Shown piece by piece: positions 5,724 through 11,029 of a stretch of 11,029 bases of DNA. The notes below the pieces were generated by a model. That model was not told the DNA's origin. It saw nothing but the letters and a program-made list of their open reading frames with translations, and made no database searches. Source of the stretch: an uncultured Bacteroidales bacterium (GTDB lineage Bacteria; Bacteroidota; Bacteroidia; Bacteroidales; Marinilabiliaceae). The stretch covers positions 1 through 11,029 of the forward strand of contig CALAUL010000094.1 in assembly GCA_937892255.1 (NCBI GenBank), read 5' to 3'. Made by a program: the position numbers and the translations under genes. The stretch's first letter is position 1; the number at the start of each line of letters is the position of its first letter.

Positions 5724-6287
5724 ATGCAGGAAGAAGTAGAATTGGTACTTGAAGATGCCAAAGAACAAATGACAAAAGCAGTAGCTCACTTAGACAATGA
5801 GTTAGGTAAAATACGTGCAGGTAAGGCTAATCCTAAGATGCTCGATGGTATAATGGTTGAGTATTTCGGCAGTCTTACACCTCTTTCGCAAGTAGCCAAT
5901 GTCAACTCTCCCGACCCACGTACTATAGCTATACGTCCATGGGAAAAGACAATGATAGCACCTATCGAGAAAGCTATCATGGCTGCAAACCTTGGCATGA
6001 ATCCTGATAACAACGGCGAGATGATACGTATCATGGTGCCACCATTGACAGAGGAACGTCGTCGCGACTTGGTTAAGCAGGTAAAGAAAGTGTGTGAGGA
6101 TTCACGTATTGTAGTTCGTAATATACGTCGTGATGCTATAGAGGAGTTTAAGAAGATGAAGAAAGACGGCTTAGCAGAAGACCTTCAGAAAGATGCAGAA
6201 GCAGATGTACAAAAGATACACGATGCATACATGAAGCAAATCGACGACCTCTTTGTTGCGAAAGAAAAAGACGTAATGACAGTATAA
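5724..6287 (+). CDS. frr: Ribosome recycling factor
   Basis: The 187-residue protein is a full-length RRF (usual length about 185). With EF-G it splits post-termination 70S ribosomes in the cytoplasm. Domain I helices carry L-G-K-I-R-A-G-K-A-N-P (27-37). The central beta domain holds Y-F-G-S-x-T-P-L-x-Q-V-A-N (47-59) and the R-P-W-E-K segment (71-75). The C-terminal helix contains V-R-N-I-R-R-D-A (131-138), including the conserved Arg132 region. It has its own promoter and is followed by dusB after 8 bp, so both should be on one mRNA. In many bacteria frr directly follows pyrH; here pyrH lies 3.6 kb downstream as a separate unit. No Shine-Dalgarno is seen, as is usual in Bacteroidetes. Confidence 0.97.
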   Translation: MQEEVELVLEDAKEQMTKAVAHLDNELGKIRAGKANPKMLDGIMVEYFGSLTPLSQVANVNSPDPRTIAIRPWEKTMIAPIEKAIMAANLGMNPDNNGEMIRIMVPPLTEERRRDLVKQVKKVCEDSRIVVRNIRRDAIEEFKKMKKDGLAEDLQKDAEADVQKIHDAYMKQIDDLFVAKEKDVMTV

Positions 6288-6295
6288 TACTGAAA

Positions 6296-7288
6296 ATGAA
6301 AATAGGAACTCTCGACTTGGGCGAACGCCCCATCATGTTGGCTCCGATGGAAGATGTCACAGACGTGCCCTTCCGTATGCTATGCAAACAGTATGGTGCC
6401 GACATGATGTATACGGAGTTCATCAACTGCGACGCTGTGGTACGCGATATAGCCGCCACAATGCGCAAGACTACTATTTTGGAACACGAACGTCCTGTCG
6501 GTATACAGATATATGGCCGTGAGATAGAACCTATGGTAGAGGCCGCCAAAATAGTAGAAAAAGTAAATCCTGAGATAATAGACATCAACTTTGGTTGTCC
6601 CGTAAAGAAGATAGCCGGCAAAGGCGCAGGTGCAGGTATGCTTCGTGATATTCCGAAACTCATCAAAATGACCGAAGAGATAGTTAAAGCTGTCAACAAA
6701 CCTGTAACTGTCAAAACTCGTCTTGGTTGGGATGAGAATTCTAAAGGCATAGTCGAACTCGCCGAACGTCTTCAAGATGTGGGTATCTCAGCCCTCGCTA
6801 TTCATGGTCGCACACGCGCACAGATGTATACAGGGGAAGCCGATTGGACGCTTATAGGGAAAGTCAAAGAGAACCCCCGTATGAGAATACCTATCATCGG
6901 AAATGGTGATATAACGTCTGCTTATAAAGCTAAAGAATACTTTGACCGCTATGGCGTTGATGCGATAATGATAGGACGTGCTTCTATCGGCAAACCATGG
7001 ATATTCAAAGAGGTAAAAGACTATGTCAGCAAAGGCATAGAACCTCAACCTCTAAAGATGGAAGAGCATGTCAACAGAGTGTCTGAACACTTCGAACGTA
7101 CTCTCGAATGGATGGGCGACGAACGGAAAGCAGTTCTGCATTGCCGTCGTCATTTGGCTGTCACATTCAAGGGATTGTATAACTTCCGTGAACTCAAGAT
7201 ACGCATGTTGCGAGAAAACACAGCAGAGGGAGTTCGTAGTTGTCTGCGTGAGATAGCAGAACGTTATGCAGACTGCATAAGCGAATAA
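6296..7288 (+). CDS. dusB: tRNA-dihydrouridine synthase (DusB/NifR3 type)
   Basis: This 330-residue flavoenzyme reduces specific uridines in the tRNA D-loop to dihydrouridine using FMN and NADPH. The TIM-barrel motifs are in order: L-A-P-M-E-D-V-T-D (15-23), Y-T-E-F-I (39-43), N-F-G-C-P (98-102) with Cys101 as the catalytic proton donor, V-K-T-R-L-G-W (139-145), H-G-R-T-R (170-174), G-N-G-D-I (202-206) and the FMN-phosphate site M-I-G-R-A (225-229). The small C-terminal helical domain follows. Length fits the DusB/NifR3 group. Eight bp separate it from frr, making a translation-related operon, and a terminator hairpin starts 2 bp after its stop. Which tRNA position it modifies cannot be read from sequence. 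Confidence 0.93.
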   Translation: MKIGTLDLGERPIMLAPMEDVTDVPFRMLCKQYGADMMYTEFINCDAVVRDIAATMRKTTILEHERPVGIQIYGREIEPMVEAAKIVEKVNPEIIDINFGCPVKKIAGKGAGAGMLRDIPKLIKMTEEIVKAVNKPVTVKTRLGWDENSKGIVELAERLQDVGISALAIHGRTRAQMYTGEADWTLIGKVKENPRMRIPIIGNGDITSAYKAKEYFDRYGVDAIMIGRASIGKPWIFKEVKDYVSKGIEPQPLKMEEHVNRVSEHFERTLEWMGDERKAVLHCRRHLAVTFKGLYNFRELKIRMLRENTAEGVRSCLREIAERYADCISE

Positions 7289-7290
7289 AA

Positions 7291-7319
7291 AAGGGCAAAC
7301 GCCCTTCATTTATTTTATT
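7291..7319. terminator. Bidirectional terminator between dusB and the DEAD-box gene
   Basis: AAGGGC (7291-7296) pairs with GCCCTT (7301-7306) around an AAAC loop. On the plus strand it is followed by a T-rich stretch (CATTTATTTTATT) and on the minus strand by TTTTATT. It lies between two converging genes and can serve both. Confidence 0.85.
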
Positions 7320-7337
7320 ACAATTTCCTCCGAATTA

Positions 7338-8576
7338 TTATTTGCGTTTTTTCTTTTTACCGGAGTTCTCTTCAAAAGTTATCTCTTTATCAATAAGCGA
7401 TTGCCAATCGTATGAAGCATCTTCGGAGAAGTCAAGAGTAGCCTCTCTATCCTCGTAACTCATGTGCAATTCATCAATTTCGCCTCCTATATATTCGTGT
7501 ACTGCGTCGAGATACTCTTGCTCTTCGGGAGCACAAAACATTACAGCAAAACCTTTATCCATTCCTCTGCCCGTACGACCTACGCGATGAACGTAATTTT
7601 CAGCAATATCCGGCACATCATAGTTGACAACATAATTGACCGAAGGAATGTCTATTCCGCGTGCCGTGACATCGGTAGCGACCAACATTCTGACCTCCTT
7701 GGTTCGGAAAGCATCGAGAGCTTTTGTACGTTCACTCTGGCTTTTATCTCCATGCATTCCCACACATTCAATGCCTACACGAGCCATGGCGGCGCATACG
7801 CGTTCCACTCGTACTCTGGTACGAACAAAAACCATAATGTTGCATTCCGGATTTTCATTGTATATGCGTTCCAAATAGAAACGTTTCTCTATCATTGGCA
7901 CTCTCAACAAAGTGTGTATCACATTTCGCGATACCATGTTTTTGGGAGATATACGTATATGCACAGGTTTGAAAACGAGAGAGTACGCCAACTTTTTAAT
8001 CTTCTCGTCGATAGTGGCAGAGAAGAAAAGCGTCTGTCTGCGACGAGGGAGGAACTTTATGAGTTGCCTGATATCGTCAATAAATCCGAGGTCGAGCATG
8101 TGGTCAGCCTCATCGAGGATAAGCAATTCGCAACCTGTTGTTCGGAGATAACCCTGAGCGGCAAGGTCGAAGAGACGTCCCGGAGTAGCGATAAGAATAT
8201 CGACACCTTGTTGCAGTTTTGCAATTTGAGGAATCTGATCAACACCGCCGTATATTGACAATATGTTCAAGCCCGAGTTACGAGCAAGTTTTTCGACAAC
8301 TTCACCCACCTGATGAGCCAATTCGCGAGTAGGCTCCATGATAATACAACGTACACCCTCATAACCTTCGCGACGCGAGCGGCGCATCAGAATGTCGATA
8401 GCGGGAATAGAAAAAGCTGCCGTCTTTCCCGTACCTGTTTGAGCAATAGCAAGCACATCGTCCCCATCTAATATAGGGCGAATGGCTTTGTATTGAATAT
8501 CGGTAGGTTTACGAAAACCCATCTGCTCAATGTTGTCGAGAAGTTTCTTGTTGAGTTTGAATGCCGAAAATTTCAT
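7338..8576 (-). CDS. DEAD-box RNA helicase
   Basis: The 412-residue protein is an ATP-dependent RNA helicase of the DEAD-box family, likely RhlE-like, acting on ribosome assembly or RNA turnover. Visible motifs: Q motif around P24-T-D-I-Q28, motif I A-Q-T-G-T-G-K-T (45-52), Ia P-T-R-E-L (82-86), G-G (110-111), T-P-G-R (131-134), II D-E-A-D (155-158), III S-A-T (186-188), V A-T-D-V-T-A-R-G-I-D (300-309) and VI H-R-V-G-R-T-G-R (330-337). The C-terminal extension is short, acidic, and ends in a basic K-K-K-K-R-K tail that may bind RNA. The ATG at 8576 begins F-S-A-F-K-L-N as in related helicases. It starts 23 bp after the kinase gene and has no clear promoter of its own, so the two are probably co-transcribed. 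The exact subfamily is uncertain. Confidence 0.94.
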   Translation of the reverse strand: MKFSAFKLNKKLLDNIEQMGFRKPTDIQYKAIRPILDGDDVLAIAQTGTGKTAAFSIPAIDILMRRSRREGYEGVRCIIMEPTRELAHQVGEVVEKLARNSGLNILSIYGGVDQIPQIAKLQQGVDILIATPGRLFDLAAQGYLRTTGCELLILDEADHMLDLGFIDDIRQLIKFLPRRRQTLFFSATIDEKIKKLAYSLVFKPVHIRISPKNMVSRNVIHTLLRVPMIEKRFYLERIYNENPECNIMVFVRTRVRVERVCAAMARVGIECVGMHGDKSQSERTKALDAFRTKEVRMLVATDVTARGIDIPSVNYVVNYDVPDIAENYVHRVGRTGRGMDKGFAVMFCAPEEQEYLDAVHEYIGGEIDELHMSYEDREATLDFSEDASYDWQSLIDKEITFEENSGKKKKRK

Positions 8577-8599
8577 GTATTTGGTAAGCTAACCTTGAT

Positions 8600-9577
8600 T
8601 TATAATCTTTTGAGAGCTTGACGAATGCCATTCCAACGTTGAGTGTCCATCTTCGGACCTACCACCTCTATGACATTTCCTGAGAGGATAGCCCCTGCTT
8701 CGGCGCATTTTTCGGGAGAATAACCTTTTATCATGCCATAGAGGAATCCTGCGGCGTAGAGGTCTCCTGCGCCTGTTGTATCAATGCTGTTGGCAGGAAT
8801 GATACCCACACGCGTAATGCTCTCACCCCATTTTACTATACTGCCTTTGCACCCAAGTTTGATAATGACGATGTCGGCAAGTTCGCCTATTTCGTTAAGA
8901 GCCTCTATATCCTCTTTGCCGGTGAAAGCTGTTGCTTCCTCTTCGTTAGCAAAGACGACGTCTACATATTTGCGGATAAGGGTTTTGAGGAAGTCGAGAT
9001 TATCTTCTACGACATTGTAACTTGCCAAATCAAGACACGTCTTTAGACCTTTCTCATGAGCTATGCGCAGAGCAGTCTCTATGAGTTCGGCATTTTGGAC
9101 GAGATAACCTTCAGCGTAGAAATAGTCGTACCCGTCGAAAAGTTCTTCATTGATATTGTCTGCAGTCAGTTCGATAGCTGCGCCAAGACAAGTAGCGAGA
9201 GTGCGTTCAGAGTCAGGACTTATAAGCGAGATACACGAACCTGTGCGAGTCTGAGAGGTGAAGAAATGAGGTTCAACACCGGAGTTCTTCATATCTTGCA
9301 AGAAAAAATTTCCTAATTCGTTTTCTCCTATCATACCAACCATTCCGGTATTAATACCCAAGTTGGCCAAACCATTGATAGTGTTCGACGCCGAACCGCC
9401 CGACACCATTGACGGAGATAGAGATTTCACCACGTCATAAATTTCTGCAGAACGTTCATCATTAATAAGTTGCATGCTACCGCGAGGCAGACCGAGAGAT
9501 TCGAGCATATTGTCGCTCGGTATTCTGACCAGAATGTCAACTAAGGCATTGCCTATGCCCAAAACTTTTGCACTCAT
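8600..9577 (-). CDS. PfkB-family kinase, adenosine kinase-like
   Basis: The 325-residue protein is a ribokinase/PfkB-fold kinase. Most Bacteroidales homologues of this length and pattern are annotated as adenosine kinase (adenosine + ATP to AMP). The sequence shows the N-terminal G-N-A-L-V-D (9-14) with its substrate-contacting Asp, the signature G-G-S-A-S-N-T (60-66), N-E-E-E (211-214) near the Mg/phosphate site and the anion-hole motif D-T-T-G-A-G-D (266-272) with catalytic Asp272. The ATG at 9577 lies 22 nt after a -7 box. It leads a two-gene operon with the DEAD-box helicase. The sugar or nucleoside substrate is inferred from overall similarity; ribokinase- or fructokinase-type activity cannot be ruled out. 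Confidence 0.88.
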   Translation of the reverse strand: MSAKVLGIGNALVDILVRIPSDNMLESLGLPRGSMQLINDERSAEIYDVVKSLSPSMVSGGSASNTINGLANLGINTGMVGMIGENELGNFFLQDMKNSGVEPHFFTSQTRTGSCISLISPDSERTLATCLGAAIELTADNINEELFDGYDYFYAEGYLVQNAELIETALRIAHEKGLKTCLDLASYNVVEDNLDFLKTLIRKYVDVVFANEEEATAFTGKEDIEALNEIGELADIVIIKLGCKGSIVKWGESITRVGIIPANSIDTTGAGDLYAAGFLYGMIKGYSPEKCAEAGAILSGNVIEVVGPKMDTQRWNGIRQALKRL

Positions 9578-9599
9578 AATTTATTGATAATTTTTTTTG

Positions 9600-9607
9600 C
9601 AAATATA
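9600..9607 (-). promoter_or_regulatory. -7 box of the kinase-helicase operon
   Basis: On the minus strand this reads TATATTTG, a perfect TAnnTTTG, 22 nt before the kinase start. No clear -33 element is visible. It lies back to back with the tRNA promoter. Confidence 0.55.
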
Positions 9608-9637
9608 TTGCATATTTCAGAATTCTCCGTATTTTTG
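9608..9637 (+). promoter_or_regulatory. Promoter of tRNA-Asn
   Basis: TTG (9608-9610) and TATTTTTG (9630-9637) are 19 bp apart, the same geometry as the frr promoter. The predicted transcription start is near 9642, giving a 5' leader of about 60 nt before the mature tRNA. Confidence 0.7.
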
Positions 9638-9641
9638 CACT

Positions 9642-9685
9642 GCATTTCGGAAGTGAAATGCTTACATTCACTCTCGGACGAGAGT
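9642..9685 (+). other. Two hairpins in the tRNA-Asn 5' leader
   Basis: GCATTTC (9642-9648) pairs with GAAATGC (9655-9661) around a 6-nt loop, right at the predicted 5' end of the transcript. ACTCTC (9670-9675) pairs with GAGAGT (9680-9685) around GGAC. The GAGAGT strand is also complementary to ACTCTC at 9701-9706, which includes the first four acceptor-stem bases of the tRNA. Two tight hairpins before a single tRNA are unusual; a role in RNase P processing or stability is inference. Confidence 0.6.
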
Positions 9686-9702
9686 TACAGATATATTCAA
9701 AC

Positions 9703-9779
9703 TCTCTAGTAGCTCAGTTGGTTAGAGCGGCGGACTGTTAATCCGTAGGTCGTAGGTTCAAGTCCTACCTGGAGAGCCA
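9703..9779 (+). tRNA. tRNA-Asn (anticodon GTT)
   Basis: A full cloverleaf can be folded. The acceptor is TCTCTAG (9703-9709) with CTGGAGA (9769-9775), including one T-G wobble. The D arm contains GCTCAGTTGGTTAGAGC. The anticodon loop CTGTTAA has GTT at 9737-9739, and the T arm is GTAGG-TTCAAGT-CCTAC. The discriminator is G9776 and CCA (9777-9779) is encoded. GTT reads the asparagine codons AAC and AAU. It is a single-tRNA transcription unit with its own promoter and terminator. Confidence 0.97.
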
Positions 9780-9784
9780 CAGAG

Positions 9785-9814
9785 GCAGAAACGTTAATCG
9801 TTTCTGCTTTTTTT
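9785..9814 (+). terminator. Intrinsic terminator after tRNA-Asn
   Basis: GCAGAAACG (9785-9793) pairs perfectly with CGTTTCTGC (9799-9807) around TTAAT and is followed by seven T (9808-9814). It begins 6 bp after the encoded CCA. Confidence 0.92.
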
Positions 9815-9886
9815 GTCATAAAAGAATTTTTCTTTTGAAGATAATTTTATTTTTTTTGCATCGAAAAAGAATAAGAATTTGTAGTT

Positions 9887-10594
9887 ATGGACTTCAAAAG
9901 GATATTGCTAAAACTTAGCGGAGAGTCGCTAATGGGCAAACAGGGGTATGGCATTGACCCAGTCAGATTGGGAGAATATGCCGAACAGATAAAAGAGATA
10001 GCATCTAAAGACATTCAGATAGGTATTGTCATAGGCGGAGGTAATATTTTCCGTGGGCTGAGTGGCGCATCGAAAGGCTTTGACCGTTACAAGGGCGACC
10101 AGATGGGCATGTTGGCAACGGTAATAAATGCCATGGCTCTTTGTTCAGCTCTTGAAAGCATCGGTCAAAAAGCACGTGTACTGACGGCAATCAGAATGGA
10201 GCCTATAGGTGAATTTTATTCTAAACCTCGTGCCATAGAGTGCATGAACAATGGCGAAGTTGTCATTCTATCTGCAGGCACAGGAAATCCGTATTTCACT
10301 ACCGATACCGGCTCATCGCTTCGCGGTATAGAGATAGAAGCAGACGTGATGTTGAAAGGTACGCGTGTTGATGGCATCTACACAGCTGACCCTGAGAAGG
10401 ACCCTACAGCAACGAAATATGACGAGATAACATACGACGAGATTTACAACAAGGGGCTCAAGGTTATGGACCTCACGGCCACTACCATGTGCAAAGAGAA
10501 CAACTTGCCTATCATTGTCTTTAATATGGACGTTCCTGGCAATCTGATAAAGGTCATCAACGGAGAGAAGATTGGCACGTATGTGCATAATTAA
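9887..10594 (+). CDS. pyrH: UMP kinase
   Basis: The 235-residue protein is a bacterial UMP kinase of the amino-acid-kinase fold. It phosphorylates UMP to UDP with ATP in pyrimidine nucleotide synthesis and normally works as a hexamer. Motifs: K-L-S-G-E-S (9-14) for phosphate binding, I-G-G-G-N-I-F-R-G (49-57), G-D-Q-M-G-M-L-A-T (70-78) with the UMP-contacting Asp71, and the uridine-binding G-T-G-N-P-Y-F-T-T-D (131-140). D-P-E-K-D-P (168-173) follows the nucleotide-binding region. Length is normal. It stands alone between the tRNA terminator and its own terminator. The upstream 70 bp are very AT-rich (TATTTTTTTTG at 9849-9859) without an exact TAnnTTTG, so the promoter is only suggested. frr, its common neighbour elsewhere, lies 3.6 kb upstream. 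Confidence 0.97.
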   Translation: MDFKRILLKLSGESLMGKQGYGIDPVRLGEYAEQIKEIASKDIQIGIVIGGGNIFRGLSGASKGFDRYKGDQMGMLATVINAMALCSALESIGQKARVLTAIRMEPIGEFYSKPRAIECMNNGEVVILSAGTGNPYFTTDTGSSLRGIEIEADVMLKGTRVDGIYTADPEKDPTATKYDEITYDEIYNKGLKVMDLTATTMCKENNLPIIVFNMDVPGNLIKVINGEKIGTYVHN

Positions 10595-10615
10595 GACAAA
10601 TTAAAAAAAAAGGGG

Positions 10616-10651
10616 AAAAAGGCATTTCCCATAGGGGAAAATGCCTTTTTT
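10616..10651 (+). terminator. Intrinsic terminator after pyrH
   Basis: GGCATTT (10621-10627) pairs with AAATGCC (10639-10645), and CCC (10628-10630) with GGG (10635-10637), with a single bulged A and an ATAG loop. Flanking A (10616-10620) and six T (10646-10651) extend the stem and provide tracts for both directions. Confidence 0.9.
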
Positions 10652-10780
10652 GATGTTGCGGAGAAATTGAGCGAGGAACAAAAAGTGACAATAAAACAAA
10701 AATATTTTTACTATTTGTTTGGAAGATTAAAAAATCTTCTTACCATTGCAATGTTTTAATTTTTTTTAAATTCAAATAAT
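10652..10780. other. AT-rich leader region before the lipoprotein gene
   Basis: No gene is seen here. TACTATTTG (10709-10717) resembles a -7 box with one extra spacer base. Just downstream, GAAGATT (10722-10728) and AATCTTC (10733-10739) form a perfect 7-bp hairpin with an AAAA loop. A run of eight or more T (10758-10767) lies shortly before the start codon. Confidence 0.45.
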
Positions 10781-11029
10781 ATGAAGACACGAAAAAATCT
10801 AGCGTATTTCGCCTTATTTGCTTGCTTGGTTTCATGTAGCGATGACATTGGAACATCCCCTGAAGAACCGTCACAAAAGCAAGAAGAAGAAACTGACAAA
10901 AAATCTTATGAAGCTGATTATGACCGTGAATCTTTTACCCAAAAACAAGGGCCAATTGCAGGTAGTGAAATTGTAATTAATGGAGAAAAAATTCCTTATA
11001 CTTCAAGTTCTGTGATTATTCCAGAAGGG
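10781..11029 (+). CDS. Putative surface lipoprotein, N-terminal part (cut by window edge)
   Basis: The frame opens at 10781 and stays open to the right edge (83 residues visible). Residues 1-18 form a lipoprotein signal peptide (M-K-T-R-K-N, then A-Y-F-A-L-F-A-C) with lipobox L-V-S-C and Cys19 as the lipidation site. The following S-D-D is the acidic +2 to +4 pattern that in Bacteroidetes favours export to the cell surface. A charged, Glu/Lys/Gln-rich linker (~24-45) follows, then a stretch with G-S-E-I-V-I-N-G-E that may begin a beta-rich domain. I do not recognise the family. The gene uses more A/T than its neighbours and is separated from pyrH by a terminator, so it is an independent unit. 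The start is supported by the signal peptide; function is unknown. Confidence 0.8.
   Translation, partial: MKTRKNLAYFALFACLVSCSDDIGTSPEEPSQKQEEETDKKSYEADYDRESFTQKQGPIAGSEIVINGEKIPYTSSSVIIPEG

Noticed and set aside
7464..8258. Plus-strand 264-codon frame
   Set aside because: It lies wholly antisense to the DEAD-box helicase motifs and has no family features or promoter.

Overview
The window looks like a stretch of chromosome from a member of the Bacteroidales. The evidence is the repeated presence of Bacteroidetes-type -7 promoter boxes (TAnnTTTG, several as TATCTTTG), the absence of Shine-Dalgarno sequences before the genes, a BspA-type leucine-rich-repeat surface protein, lipoproteins whose lipid cysteine is followed by S-D-D or S-N-E residues, and moderate-to-low GC with frequent ATA isoleucine codons. 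I cannot assign a genus from the sequence alone.

Layout, left to right. Positions 1-455 (minus) hold the N-terminal part of a secreted BspA-like LRR protein built from near-identical 69-bp repeats and cut by the window edge. It appears to be transcribed from a promoter about 235 bp upstream. The leader carries a possible 37-residue ORF, a 9-bp C/G homopolymer and a strong dyad. Next come queD (minus) and a long-chain polyprenyl diphosphate synthase (plus), diverging from a 49-bp gap with mirror-image TATCTTTG boxes so close to the start codons that both mRNAs should be leaderless or nearly so. A gene-free stretch (2368-2861) contains an eight-copy 11-bp tandem array flanked by complementary arms. 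A nitroreductase-family lipoprotein and recG follow as a likely operon, then frr and dusB as a second one, closed by a bidirectional terminator. On the minus strand, an adenosine-kinase-like PfkB sugar kinase and a DEAD-box RNA helicase form a third operon. A divergent promoter then drives tRNA-Asn, which has an unusually structured 5' leader and a strong terminator. pyrH follows with its own terminator, and the window ends inside an AT-rich lipoprotein gene.

Most genes are housekeeping: tRNA modification (queD, dusB), ribosome recycling (frr), replication-fork and recombination repair (recG), pyrimidine and purine nucleotide metabolism (pyrH, the kinase), quinone or carrier-lipid side-chain synthesis (polyprenyl synthase) and RNA remodelling (DEAD-box). 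I see no defence system, mobile element, CRISPR array or clearly new multi-gene system. The parts most worth following up are non-coding: the LRR leader with its homopolymer, the leaderless divergent promoter pair, the 11-bp array with its arms, and the tRNA-Asn leader.
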